From: Isochrysis galbana
Lineage: Eukaryota > Haptophyta > Isochrysidales > Isochrysidaceae
DNA length: 64,000 nt
Assembly (NCBI GenBank): GCA_018136815.1
Contig: CM030933.1
Location: 558,001-622,000 of the forward strand
Reading direction: 5' to 3'
The translations under genes and the position numbers were made by a program. Of this stretch, positions 20,326 to 31,499 are shown piece by piece; position 1 is the first letter of the stretch, and each line of letters opens with the position of its first letter. The notes under the pieces are model-generated. The model searched no databases, was not told the origin of the DNA, and saw nothing but the letters and a program-made list of their open reading frames with translations.

Positions 20326-21398
20326 GCTACTAGTGATAGCTCTAGCTCCAAAATCTTGAGAGCGGACGACGTCTGACGAGCTGTGCTACCCAAACCCGAG
20401 ATCACGGTGGCAGCGAGTGAGTGCTTGGGTTGGTGCTTGCTCTGCGTTGGCGTGTTAGCGCATCATGACGACGGGGTCGTAGTTTTATTTTGTGCTCTAA
20501 ATGAGACATCATCGAGGCCGGAGCCGGAGGTCAGCGTCCTCTAAGGATCGCCATCACACACAATCAATCCCCACAAAATGCGACGAACATCCATAACAGC
20601 CAACCAAGGCAAGACTAGGTGAGATCGACTCTCAGTTCTCCTCTTGCAATCGTGCTCGCGATGGCCTGGGGGGTCATTTTTACATTCCGCGGTCATCGAG
20701 GATGTGCCTGGCATACCAGACATCTATCCATTGGCAGTCTAGATTAGAGCCACTCCACATGGCACATATGCGTTGCAGTGCCGGCAAGGTTGCAATGCCG
20801 TGACAGTGGCCACCCCGCCTTCAAAACACGAGAAAGGTGAGGTTCAACGACGGCAAAGGGGGGCTGCACACAATCTGCCACCGACAACAGGAGCAGAGGT
20901 TCATAATCGGGATCGGCTCCCAGGTACTTTAATCCCCTATCCTCAATCCCTGTGTCCTTGCCGATCCGCAACAGGCCAGAGCTAGCGCACGTCGAAGCGT
21001 GGAGATGGAAACCGTGGCCATAGATTGCAATGGGGATACGCAATGCCTGAAGCCAAGGCGCCAAGGATTGTTTCACATCGTTTTGGCCTTCTCCTTGCCG
21101 GCTCGAGCGCCCTGCGACATGCTGGCAGTTAGGCTAAGAAGCTGTGCCCGCGCTGTCTCAAGGGCCGCCTTGCATGACGGCCCCGCCTTTTCGAGGGCGA
21201 TCTGCACGTAGGGGCCAGCCTGCCACAACACGGGCGAACGGCAACCAAGGTCAAGGGGTACATTTGCCGCGCGAGCATAGCTGCAGGTGGGCTTGAGTGT
21301 GGATGGGACTGAACGAGGGAACGACTCAAGGGGGCACACGGACTGAAGCCCCCTTAATAGAGATCTGACCAGCCGTGAATGCGCGAGTACGATCCAGA
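20326..21398. other. Unassigned stretch between repeats and the GTPase gene
   Basis: Minus-strand frames at 20744-21076 and 21073-21402 look mildly protein-like (for example LWQAGPYVQIALEKAGPSCK). They lie just downstream of the GTPase stop and could be its 3' UTR or an exon of another gene. No family is recognised and no splice model is convincing. Confidence 0.35.
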
Positions 21399-23807
21399 TC
21401 ACGCAGTGGAGGGGTCACGTACATGTGGCTCAATCCAAACGGAATAAAAGTGCTTGCCCGAGTAGATAACTGTCTCGGGTCCTACGTAGTAGACGAAGAG
21501 CACGAGGATAAGCAGCTCGTCCGCGAGGCTGTTCACGTTGACCATGAGCACGGCCAGTGTCGCCATGAAGAGCGGTGTGCGTGGTGTCTCATTGCCCGAC
21601 GACGAGGCACCGATGAGAGCATGCACAGCATAGACCAGGAGGGCGGTGGCGATCAGCATTGCCAAGGAACGAGGGAGCATATACGCGCGCCAGAAGAGGA
21701 AGACGAAGAAGGCGGCCAGCTTCGCTAAGACCACGGCGTAGACGAGCGAGGCACGCGCCTGCTCAGACATCGCAGTCAAGTGAGGATAGACACAAAAAGC
21801 CATAACACCGGGGCAGACTTGAAGATGCGTGCAACCAGCATGGGGCCGACGGGGGTACGGGACCCTCGTGTGCCGCCAGCCACCGGCCTCTTGCGCCGCG
21901 CAGGCCCTGACACCGTGTGCGAATGCCAATGCTCGCCTGAGCCTCTGCGCGATCCTTAGCACGAACCATCTTCTCCCACTTGACGTCCGCTCCCTCGAAA
22001 GGTTGCAATTTCGTGCAGTCCAACTCGTTTGCTTCCTGAAGACAATGCGTGTGGAGGGCTTGGAGGTGCGATACCGTAGCATCAAGATCTTTGAGACGAC
22101 ATATTGACAGGTATAATGGTGAGACTGGCAGACGCACGTGCATTGCTGTGGGTCTACTGAAAGGCTGGCCGGATGTACGTGATTGGCAGATAAGATCGCC
22201 GGGAATCTAGGGGGGTAGATAAGATCGCCGGGCATCTAGGGGGGTCAGATGCAGGAATGGACAATCGGATCACCTGCAAGAAGTTCCACAGCACATCAAA
22301 GCCTTCCTTCTCCTTGGCAAGCCAGGCGGATTGCGCGTTCGAGTTTGTGAGAGTCGCCCCGCCAAGGGTTACAACTGGGACATCTACATTGCAGGAGGGG
22401 ATCCGAGCACGGATCGCCGCCTGCAGATCTGCCTTCTTCTTGGTCAGCTGATTCTGCATATGATTGGGAACGACAGGCCAAGTGAGAAGAAGACGGCGCG
22501 CCGATCAAATCACGATCGAGAGCAGTGGTAGCAGGCCCTTCAATGCTGCACGCATGGGCCCCCGCTGCTAGCCCACCGTCCACGAGCGGTCATGCGCGTT
22601 GCATTTTGAGTAGCCGACGATGACATGGTGCCACACGGAGTGGCCGTCGCCGGTGGCCGCAAATTTCTCGCCAATCATCTTCAGGATGGTGTAGGTCGCA
22701 GGGTTGAGCCGGTTAGAGTGTACATCATTGTGGATCACCTATGATGGAAGGATACGGGCGTAGGATCTTGATGTCGGTCCGAGAGGCATGCAGTGAGCCA
22801 CTCGCGTGTTCCTAGTGTAAGCTCCAAGCAGATCTTCGGAATTGAATGACAACGAAATGCCACTACAATCCACCCACCCCGGCACACCACGAGCAATCCG
22901 AAACGCGAGCCGCGCAGCCCGCGCACACTACCAAATTGCCCGCATCCAAGAGCTCCTCACCAAGATAGCGTGGATGTGTCCAAGCGCCCTAAGCTTGTTA
23001 TGCAGATCGGCCGCCATCTCGCCCAATGCCTCGCGCGCTTCAGGAGAGTCGATGTCCGCTCCGTCTGGGTCATCGTGACCAGGCGTGTCGATCGCTGTGA
23101 AGGGCTTCGACTCGTCTCCAAACCTGCGCGGCAATATAGATCGCACGATCGCACAGCGTCAGGTGGTACTGCCCTGTGTTCAAGCGCGCTTCTTGCGCTT
23201 AGGACTCCGTGCCTTCACATGGCCCTTACTAAAAGGTGCTTCATGGTGTTTGCATCACACGCCCAGCCACCTCAAACGCGCGGCAGGTCGCGCGCTCAGC
23301 GACTTACCAGCAGAGATTCGCATACGCGGACTTCTTCGTCACCGAATCCCCACCCGATGCCGTTTTAAAGAGTGGTTCAGCAGTTCGAGCAGCAGGAGCG
23401 TCGGGAGCAGTCTCTGCGCTAGTGGTTGGCGATGTGTCATCACAGGCATCAGCGAGGTCGTCATCCGCCGTGGCATTCGGGGCATCGGCATTGACAGCCA
23501 CATTTGGAGCTCCTGTCGTCTCTGCTTCCTCGGCTTCTGGTTTTGCCACCCACGCGAAGTCGAGCTCCTCAGCATCCCCGTCACCCACGTACGTCCATCC
23601 AGCTAAGAGGTTGAGCAGGGTGGACTTGCCGGCGCCCGTGCAGCCAATGACAAGCAGACGCTTGAGGGAGGGGTCAGCCCGTCCAAAGTCCTCAATGGTG
23701 GAGAAGAGCGTGTCCCTCTGCTTCTGCTTGCACGCCTGTTCACCCATATCCTTGATGGTGCTCGCTGCCTTCCATAGCAGGTTCTGAAGCTCGGACACAT
23801 CGGCCAT
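21399..23807 (-). CDS. AIG1/GIMAP-like GTPase with C-terminal membrane domain
   Basis: Predicted membrane-anchored GTP-binding protein of about 454 residues. Well-supported exons, in minus order, are 23807-23308, 23123-22961, 22738-22577 and 22453-22274; a final exon 21758-21399 joins in phase 0. Motifs: P-loop GCTGAGKSTLLNLLAG (about 53-68), SVTKKSAYAN leading into CWFGDESKPF, G3 as AIDTPGHDD, VIHNDVHSNRLNPATY and VGYSKCNAHDRSW at the G4 position. The G4 slot lacks the usual Asp of N/TKxD. The last exon has three to four hydrophobic helices (LVYAVVLAKLAAFFVFLFW, LAMLIATALLVYAVHAL, ELLILVLFVYYVG), like tail-anchored TOC or GIMAP proteins. A further protein-like stretch at about 21920-22095 (HLQALHTHCLQEANELDC) may be an extra exon but I could not join it in phase. 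An Asp/Ala-rich insert separates P-loop and switch. Which membrane it sits in is unknown. Confidence 0.8.
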
Positions 23808-23989
23808 CGTGTGCTGCAGAGAGAGGGCACCAACAGCGATGGGGTGGACGTGTGTGCCCTGTTTGTGCTCCACACCCGCGCAATCGTTCCGTCCCGAAGT
23901 CCCCGCCCTAAGCTCGCCTGTTTCCCCCTTCCCGCCCTTCCCCCGCCCCCCGGTCCCCTTGCTGGTGCTCTCGGGTGCGCGGCCCTCCC

Positions 23990-24556
23990 ATTGATGCGGA
24001 AGGGCGGGCATCGCGGGGGAGATCAAGGGGGGGGGGGGCGGGGAGGGAGCGGCGACGCGGTAGGAGATGGCGACGACTGGAAAGCGGGGGGGGGAGGGAA
24101 GGTGCAAGGGGCAGGCGACTCCCGCGGAGGGAGGGAGGGGGGGAGCAAGGGGAAGTGGAGGGAGAGGGAGCGGGCGCGCCTCTCTCTCACCTGCCGTGTG
24201 CGTGGCCCTGCCCGTGCGTCTCGCGCGAGGTCTCTCTGGTCGCGTTCTCTCTATTCCTTCCTCCCTATTCCTTCTCCCCCCTTCCTCTCCTTCTTCTTGC
24301 GAGAGAGAGAGGAGAGAGGGAAGGGGGGAGGGGGGGGGGGGGGGAGGGCCTTTGGGCCCCCCTCCGCTCGACGGTCGCTCCGGGGGGGAGGGGGGGCGCC
24401 TGGACCCCCCCCCGCCCCCCCGCCCCCCCCCCCCTCTCCCTAAAAGTACTCTCTCTCTCTCTCTGCTCTCCGCTTCTGCACTCTCCTCTCCCTCCTCTCC
24501 TCTCTCTCTCCCGTGCCGCAAGGCACACGCCCCCCCGCCCCCCCCCCCCCCCCGCC

Positions 24557-24623
<67 letters not shown>

Positions 24624-24770
24624 GAGTACCTCTCTACCTCTCTACCTCTCCTGTTTCTTCCCTCTCTCCGCGGAGCCGCCTCCTCTCGGCCCCCCCGCCT
24701 CCCCCCCCCCCCCCCCCCCCCGGGAAGCCCCCCCCCCCCCCCCCGGCCCGCCTGCAGCAGCTCCCCCCGT
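23990..24770. repeat. G/A and C/T simple-sequence tracts upstream of the GTPase gene
   Basis: A string of homopurine and homopyrimidine blocks, including poly-G (24025-24040, 24330-24345), poly-C (24405-24435, 24530-24555, 24695-24745) and a (CT)n run at 24560-24622. It lies 0.2-1 kb upstream of the minus-strand ATG at 23807. Long frames here are Arg/Gly/Pro/Leu repeats and not genes. Confidence 0.9.
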
Positions 24771-24919
24771 CTACAATTACATTACGCACCGAGACGGCAT
24801 AGTTTGCCCTCTGCTGATGTTCTCTCTTCTCTCGTCTCTTCTCCTCTCGTTCGGATCTCCCTCTTCTTTTCTGGAATCACGATGTGTGTGGTGATTAGCG
24901 AATTGTCAGAGTTTTCTTG

Positions 24920-25004
24920 TTGTCCTAGTTTAATCCTAGTGCTGAGGGACCGTGCCTCATCGGCAACGGAGCCCCTACCCCGCGAATGGCTCGTCCGGTG
25001 TATG
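24920..25004. repeat. Dispersed repeat (family E), left half, split by an insertion
   Basis: AGTGCTGAGGGACCGTGCCT, CGGCAACGGAGCCCCTACCC and GTGTATG match 53815-53920 in reverse complement. The right half, GTGTATGTGGCTAG and GATGCTAGCCAACAAGA, resumes at 25553-25600 after the hAT-like element. Confidence 0.8.
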
Positions 25005-25552
25005 TAGCCCGGTCACTCACTAGGGGGGTGCGGAGAGCAACATCGGTAACGAGCAAACAGAGGCCTAAATAAGCTCCCAATAGGTTCTGGTATGAGAGAT
25101 CAACGAAAAAATGGGGGGTCCTCAGGCGAAATTTTCGAAAAATGGCCAATTTCAGGCCTCCGAAGACCACATGTGGGAAAGCATTAGGGCCCCCTCCGGT
25201 ATTTTTTACTGATGCCCTTCATGCAAGGGAATCACAACTAGTGACGGAGCCATGAGCGCTGCCAGCGAACACAGTCGCGGAAGCTCCGCGTTTCTAATAG
25301 TGATGCGCCCCACATTCACTACTCTGATTCCCTCCCGTGAGCGCCCGCCTCAATCTCCCAAAATAGCCCGCCACGCGCGGGGGAAGGGAGGGGGGTCCCT
25401 CACCGACACCATTGCCCTTCATGGGGCGGGAGGGGGTCGTTCGGAGGGGGGAGGGAGTTGCCGGGGCAGGTATAGAGGGGGGACCCTAAGGAATCCTTGG
25501 ACACCCAGGGGAGGTGGAAAATAGTGGTTAAAATGAGTGAGTGACCGAGCTA
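25005..25552. mobile_element. 548-bp hAT-like non-autonomous transposon
   Basis: Ends are TAGCCCGGTCACTCAC and, inverted, GTGAGTGACCGAGCTA: a 16-bp terminal repeat with one mismatch. GTGTATG is present immediately outside both ends (24998-25004 and 25553-25559) as a 7-8-bp duplication. The uninterrupted sequence CCGTGTATGTGGCTAGG is kept at the related repeat near 53819. TAG...CTA ends and a 7-8-bp duplication suggest the hAT superfamily. No transposase is encoded. The internal 25260-25540 is the family-R repeat seen at 19965 and 41690. Confidence 0.75.
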
Positions 25553-25639
25553 GTGTATGTGGCTAGGGATGCTAGCCAACAAGACCTCTTACAAGACTAC
25601 AATTTCTAATGGTATCTCTATTCATTCATACTTGCGATG

Positions 25640-25985
25640 TTTTATTTATAGCTCACGCTCTCCCCGCGCACGAGCATCTCGCTGCGGCCTCCTTCAATGA
25701 GCTCCCAGCGCCGAGGAGAGAGAGAGCGAGGGCGAGGGAGATAGGAGGAAAGAGACGTCCTCCCCAAGCCCCAATTTATGTATAAGAGAAATGCTGAGGA
25801 GAGAGAGAAAAGTGCAGGGAGGAGAGCGTTCGGAGAGAGAGAGACCTCGATGCACGAGCAGAGAGGGGCAGCAGAGGGGAGGAGGTGGAGGGAGGTAGAT
25901 AGAGATAAAAAGAGGGAGAAGAGCGTGAGAGAAGAGAGAATAGGAGAGAGAGTCAGAGAGAGGGAGAGAGAAAGAGAGCCGCGCA
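25640..25985. repeat. Purine-rich (GAGAGA) leader of the SDR gene
   Basis: From about 25715 to 25980 the plus strand is dominated by GAGAGA and AGAGGG blocks ending directly before the ATG at 25991. It probably includes promoter and 5' UTR. Confidence 0.8.
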
Positions 25986-25990
25986 TCGCA

Positions 25991-28008
25991 ATGAGGCTGT
26001 CCATGCCAACCACCACAAGACTGCTGGTGGCTCTGGCGGTGGTAGGGGTTGCCGAGGGGTTAGTATGTGGCTTACCTCCTCGCGCGGCGGCCGCACGCTC
26101 AATCTCTCCTCGCATGGGCTCGCCCATCCAGCCCACCTCTGCGCCCAAAGGCATCGTCATCACTGGCGGTGCCGGCGGTGTCGGCTACGCCTACGCCGAC
26201 GAGTTTGTGGCGCGCGGGCACTGGGTGGTAATTTGCGACGTGAAAGATCCGGAACCTGCCGTCATGGCCATCCGCCAAAAGCACGAGGGCGGACTCGGAC
26301 GTATCTATGGCACGACGACCGATGTACGCGAGCCGCCCATTGAAGCGCCTCTGTGGCACAGGGAGAGAGAGGAGAGGGGAAGGGGGCTGGGAGGGGGAGG
26401 GGGAGGGGGGGGGGGGGGGGGGCAAGCCGCAGCCACTGCTTGCGATCGACCTGTGTTGAAGTCGCGGGTCGTGCTCGCAGGTTTCATCGGCGGAGAGCGT
26501 CGCAAAACTCGCCGAATTCGCCAAGGAGAACCTCGGTACTGTCCACTACTGGATCAACAATGCCGGCATCAACGGTGGGCGTCGTGCCTTCTCATCTCTC
26601 CCAATCAAGGTGCGTAATTTCGTCACACGGGATTGTCGCGCTTGCATGTCACGTAGAAAGCTCATCGGCGATGGGCCAAGGGGATGACCGCTGGCCGGCT
26701 TGCACGACTAGCTCGACCATGGTCACAGAGCCCTTGTTGAAAATGGCCTTACCCGCCCCAACCCTCCCCTCGCCCTTGCCCAATCGCGCTGGCGACCTAG
26801 ACGATCGAGGCCGTTGTCAACGTCAACCTGATCGGCGTCCTCCTCTGCACCTACGAGGCGCTCAAGCTCATGCAGGTGAGCATGATTCGTCCCGTCCAGG
26901 CCTGATGGCTGTTCTATCGCTCTTGCTCCATTGGCATGATGTCCGCTGCGGATGTTCTTCACCTATTGGATTCGCCGCCGCGCGCTGCCAGACTTGATAG
27001 GTCATCCGCAGCATCATGCACTGCTCCCAAGTCGCTTCAGTGCTTCTTTTTGCTCCAACCGCAGGCCCAGCGCGGCGTCGAGTCGCACATTTTCAACACC
27101 GTTGGGTCCGGCGTGAAGGGCGGAGGTACCCCTGGCTACGCTGTGTATGGCGCCACGAAGCGCGGGTTGCCACAGCTGACCGACTCTCTTGTCAAGGAAC
27201 TCGAGGAGGGCGTCGAGGGCTATGACAAGGAGGAACCGGTAATCAAAGCCTGGCCGAATGCGGTCGAACGGCGAGGCGTGCTACAGCCCTTCACAAAGAC
27301 ACCACCATGGTTGTGACCCTTTGTCTTGTTGCATCTATTTGATGTTGCTCAGTTGGGCAAGGTGAACGTCCACACTCTCTCTCCTGGCATGGTATTCACC
27401 GATTTGCTGCTCAATGACTCAACGCCGAAACTGCGCAAGTTTCCTTTTGGTGTCCTCGCTGCTCAACCCCCAGAAGTTGCAGCAGATTTGGTGCCCAAGA
27501 TCCTTGCTGTCCGTGGAAATGGTCAAAAGGTTTGCCTGTGCTCTAGCTCGAATGCACCTCACCTCCCGTCCTCTATTTGGTCCGCGAGCGACCCAACATT
27601 CTTGAGATGTAACGCTTCTGTATTCCACACCCCGTCTCTCACCTTCTCATACCAAGCCTTTACTTCGCCATCTCCATTCTGCAGGTAGAGTTCCTCACCA
27701 CCGATCGCATCCTCACGAAGTTCTTTGAGCGTTTCGTGCAGGTAACGATGAGCTTCGCGGGTGGGGCGGGGCGGATCTGATGAGGCTCACGCATGCGCTA
27801 TCTGCTGAGATGTACCGCGCTTGGCATCGCTGTGCCATCCTGACACATTATGCACCATTACATTGGCACGCCGGGACGATCCATCGATAGCTCCGCATTT
27901 CTGTCATCCGCTCAGGGCAAGAAGAGTGAGTACATAGACGATGATGGCAACGTCATCAAGGTTCCTGGTGCCCAGTACGCTGACAACGGCGTCCAGATCC
28001 AGTATTAG
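25991..28008 (+). CDS. Chlorophyll(ide) b reductase-like SDR, plastid-targeted (7 exons)
   Basis: Short-chain dehydrogenase of 345 residues resembling NOL/NYC1, which reduce chlorophyll b to 7-hydroxymethyl chlorophyll a in plastids. Exons 25991-26323, 26481-26609, 26801-26875, 27065-27238, 27353-27529, 27685-27741 and 27916-28008 all join in phase 0 with GT-AG borders. Motifs: cofactor loop VITGGAGGVGYA (about 54-65), WINNAGING, the active-site pair Tyr207-Lys211 in YAVYGATK, and SPGMVFTDLLL after it. The C-terminal VEFLTTDRILTKFFERF and DDDGNVIKVPG follow the NOL pattern. The N-terminus (LLVALAVVGVAEGLVCGLPP, then Arg/Ala/Ser-rich) looks like a bipartite signal plus transit peptide. Family assignment is by remembered motif order, not alignment; another plastid SDR remains possible. 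Some introns have stop-free frames that could be mistaken for coding. Confidence 0.85.
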
Positions 28009-29067
28009 AGCGTTAGCGTAATTCTGGCTCGATGAGTCGCTGGGGAAGCAAGTAAATTGCTACTGCTGTCGTTAGGACGACATTTATTGTTCGTGCTCGA
28101 TTCTCGGCGTGAGCCCACAGCGCGTCGCATTGTGATACACTGACGCACGGCGACGCATGAGCGAGAGAGAACCAGAATTATCACCCACCAACCTGAACGT
28201 AGAGGGGATGTTCGGGTTGCTGTTGTGCGACGGTAGGTGTGCGGGGGGAGTCGCAATATATACAATGTCGCGGTGCAAGGCTCGTCCCTTTGCCGCTCTT
28301 CCTCTTTCTTTAACCCCACTCACAGCCTTGCCGCTTCTTCCGTTACTCTGCTCCCACTGTTGCGGAGGACAAATGAAGAGTCAGCGGCGCAAAATACAAT
28401 TCTCAAATCAACATTACCGTTTACCGTTACCCCCAACAATAAACCCAACCGTAGCACCGTGAGCGCGCGCGTGCAACTGCGCAAGTTGGATATGCTGCGC
28501 GCACGCAAGCGCAAGCGATGCAGGCTACACTATAACATCGCAGTGTTCCCCCCCACTGGAGAGCCCCCGCCCCCCCCCCCCCCCGAAAATGAAAAATGCC
28601 ACCGACCTTAGACCTTTTCTTCAATGGTATGTACATGTACCTCCTCAAGCGCCTATTGTGCGCTATAATAGGGGGCCAAGGGGGGCGCTCTGCGCCCCCC
28701 TTCATCGGGCACTAACTTCCCTCCGGGGGGAGGCCGTCAGACACTCTCATTCATGCCCTGCCCCCTGAGCTGCCTGGCGGGCCCTCTGGGAGCTGGGAGC
28801 CCCCTCAGGAGCCCTGAGAGCAAGTCGTGGCGCGCGCCATGGGCACGCGTTGCAAGAGCAGGAGAGGGCGCAGAGAGCAGAGAGAGTGGAGTGAGGGAGA
28901 GCGGAACTCGATATAGTCCCCGCACCGGGGATTCACCGATAACCGTGACCCGTTTACATTAGTAAACGGGCGGAGTGAGAGGCTAGCGACAGGCGGAGTG
29001 AGGGCGCCCCGCGCGAGCCCAACGCAACAAACAACACGCCCGCTTGCATAACATAGGCCATGATGCG
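28009..29067. other. Intergenic; partial family-S repeat at 28745-28870
   Basis: 28745-28870 matches the family-S repeat (CTGCCCCCTGAGCTGCC, GGCGCGCGCCATGGG). A poly-C run lies at 28568-28584. Nothing else is recognised. Confidence 0.5.
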
Positions 29068-30101
29068 CACTGCGCCCTCACGAAAAAAAAAACTTCTTAA
29101 TATTCTCGCCGCGCGCGCGACTACGCACCCTTATTGTGCTGCCACGCCCGCTACTCTCATCTCCCCTCCACCTGCCTTGCGGCTCGTCCCTCGTGCACTA
29201 CCTAGGGGCTGGGTGTTTGGGGTTTCCTGTAGCAGGCGGTGTGCTCCGATCCCCGATAGGTTTTCCACTCTTTCCTCCTGCGCCATCGGGCTATCGGTTT
29301 CCATGTTTTCTTGTTGAGTCCGTGAGTCCGTGAGGTGGACGGTTAAATCGCGGGGAGTTTTGAGGGCGGGGGGCAGGTAGGCGGGTGAGACGTGGGACAC
29401 GGCTTTGTGTTGTGCGCGGTTAGGCGAGTCTATCCATTATGCGGAGCGCTTGCGCTACCGCGGACAGGTTCATGCCCAGCGTTAGCGTGCCTTTGTCGTT
29501 GATCGTAAAGACGGGGGCGCATAGTTCTCGCGGGGTCTTGAGCTTGGGTTTTCTTCCCTGGGAGGCTTTACTGGTGCGTGCGGCCGAGGGTCTCTCCGGG
29601 GGTACGAGGCCTCTGGCGAGTACTGTGAATCTACTCAGGGTCTTTTCGATGACCGGCACGTGGTGGAAGGTATAGTTGTCAAATTCTGCTTTGTAGAAGT
29701 CACCTATTATGTACCTCCATGCTATGAGGTAGAGAGCTTTGAGGCTGTCGGGTGTCGGGGCGTTCGGGTATACGAACAGTCTATCCTTGAGTTTCTGGAC
29801 CGTCGATCTGTTTCTATCAGGCGTGTAGCCTGTCACAGCTTCTACGGTCAGGAAAATTTGTTGTGTGGAAGGGCATCTGGCCAGGTGTGTCGAACTTTCG
29901 CGGTGTTTACCGCAAAGTCTGCATCTCGTGGTGGTCGCCGTGGCGAACCGGTTTCGTGTGCCTAGCCTTCTGTGGGTGATGTGCTTGAAGTGGGGGTGCT
30001 TATCCGTGTGTTTTAACATGGGGTGTGTGTAGAGTTTTGCCACGTGCATCCACTCGTCTTGGGTCAGTGCTAGCTTCCGAGCCCACTGCGCCCTCACGAA
30101 A
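29068..30101 (-). mobile_element. 5'-truncated LINE with 18-bp target duplication
   Basis: CACTGCGCCCTCACGAAA is found at 29068-29085 and 30084-30101 as a perfect direct repeat. Between them, on the minus strand, lie the C-terminal part of an ORF2 (30083 to 29420) and a 3' UTR ending in GCGAGAATATTAAGAAG plus an A/T run. The coding part keeps the zinc knuckle CRLCGKHRESSTHLARC and ends at ALRIMDRLA. Only the last fifth of ORF2 is present. The 3' UTR is almost identical to that at 54590-54800. Confidence 0.9.
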
Positions 30102-30292
30102 GACTAGAGAGCTCAAGGTCTACGCTACGGGAGAACCCGCGGCTGGTTTTGCTTTCGTTTTATGCGAACTACATGAACCACCCCCACTGGTCAGTGTCCC
30201 TGGTCGCCTCCACCTAGGCGCTCCCCGAACACCCAGCATCAAAACAAAATCCAACCAAGGTCAACAAACGCTCGAATAACAACCAAAACTTT

Positions 30293-31000
30293 TCAAAGAT
30301 CCAAATACTCAAGCTGCTCGACGTTGGTCTTCATTTCGATTCCCGAACCTACAGCCTTGCGTTTTCCCAGGCCGAATTTGGCTACGGTGCCACCTCCACC
30401 TCGCTGAAGCTCGAGTGTGCCACGCTTGTACTTCAGCAAGACATTTCGGCCCGCGCAACGCACTTGGTACGCACGCGTGTGCTTAAAGTTGTTGCGCACT
30501 ACACCCGAGCGCAGCGCATCCGCGCTTGGTAGCCTCGCGCCGTGCAAGAGGACAATCTGCAGGACATCAATCGCCTTGTCGATCTCGGCGCACATGACTG
30601 TGTGGTCCTCCATCACTCCTCGTCGGAGACACTCATCAAGGAGCAACGACGAGACTGCCCTTCCTCGCATGAGCTCGACGACGTTCGGCCCTGCGAGGAT
30701 GGCAATGACTTCTCCGTCGCGTTCCGATTTATTTACGACCTCGAACCATCCCGACGTGGGCGGGAATCCCGCCATCCCCTCCTCGTTCGCGTAGCCTGGC
30801 CGCAGCTCTAGCGGCGGCAGCCCGCTCACTGCACTCGCAGTCAGCTGCATCTCATGGAGCATCTCGTCGGCAGAGCAGCAGCAGAGCCAGGCAGGCCAGA
30901 TACTAGGCTCGGCGCTTCCACCCACCCGCCCCGTGCTGCTCGAGTCGAGCTGCCTGTTGTACGCCGGCATTGGCCTCTTGGGCCCCAGTGAGCTGCTCAT
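30293..31000 (-). CDS. Hypothetical protein, single exon, 235 aa
   Basis: I do not recognise this family. The frame starts at an ATG (31000) directly below a CT-rich tract, as other genes here do, and stays open for 235 codons. Visible features are a Trp/Cys-rich patch (SIWPAWLCCC) near residue 40, a segment WFEVVNKSERDGEVIAILAG that reads like beta structure, a helical middle (EIDKAIDVLQIVLLHGARL) and a basic C-terminal third (RNVLLKYKRGTLELQRGGGG). No signal peptide or clear membrane span. Composition is balanced, unlike the repeat-derived frames, which favours a real gene. Introns cannot be excluded. Confidence 0.5.
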   Translation of the reverse strand: MSSSLGPKRPMPAYNRQLDSSSTGRVGGSAEPSIWPAWLCCCSADEMLHEMQLTASAVSGLPPLELRPGYANEEGMAGFPPTSGWFEVVNKSERDGEVIAILAGPNVVELMRGRAVSSLLLDECLRRGVMEDHTVMCAEIDKAIDVLQIVLLHGARLPSADALRSGVVRNNFKHTRAYQVRCAGRNVLLKYKRGTLELQRGGGGTVAKFGLGKRKAVGSGIEMKTNVEQLEYLDL

Positions 31001-31009
31001 CGAGCGCGC

Positions 31010-31215
31010 GCGGACGTCGCCTCACCCCTCTCTCCTCTCTTCTCCCTCTCCTCTTCCCCCCATCCTCTCCTTTCGTTGATGATCCTCTTCTTCACTCTCT
31101 TCGCTCTCTCTGCCCTCTCTCCGTCTCTTTCCATCTCTCTCTTTTCTCTTCTCTTCTCTAAAGCACTCTAATAGTCTTCTCATTCTTCTCTTTTCTCTAA
31201 TACTGTTCTCTCTCC
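31010..31215. repeat. CT-rich tract upstream of the 235-aa gene
   Basis: Plus strand is almost entirely C and T (CTCTCTT, TTCTCTTTTCTC), so GA-rich on the coding strand of the gene at 30293-31000. It abuts the ATG. Confidence 0.85.
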
Positions 31216-31499
31216 AGGTCCTGCTCGGCTTCCAACCACATAGGACGACGACGGGCGGCTATTTTAGGGAGGCACAGGTGAGTCGCGCTAATATTCACCC
31301 TACTCTAGAGTAGACTGGTGGTGCCGTAGTCCGCGAGACGGACGGTCAACGAGTCAACGAGTTTAGTTTGAGCTTCGAGCGCATATGGCTATATATGGAA
31401 GCCCTAGGGGCCCTAGGAGGGCTCTACGTAGCTAGGGGCCACTGGGGACACATGTGGGTCCTCTTGCGGGGTTAGGTCTTGGGTAGGATAAGTAAGAAG

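Noticed and set aside
19957-20332. CTAGTGA duplication around the family-R copy at 20 kb
   Set aside because: CTAGTGA occurs on both sides, but the left edge has no terminal repeat, so the match may be chance.
20744-21402. Extra exons of the GTPase gene beyond its stop
   Set aside because: The stop at 21399 is in frame after the membrane helices, and the downstream frames could not be joined with plausible splice sites.
23304-24521. GTPase start extended upstream to 24521
   Set aside because: The extra residues translate GA/GC simple sequence; the ATG at 23807 directly precedes protein-like sequence.
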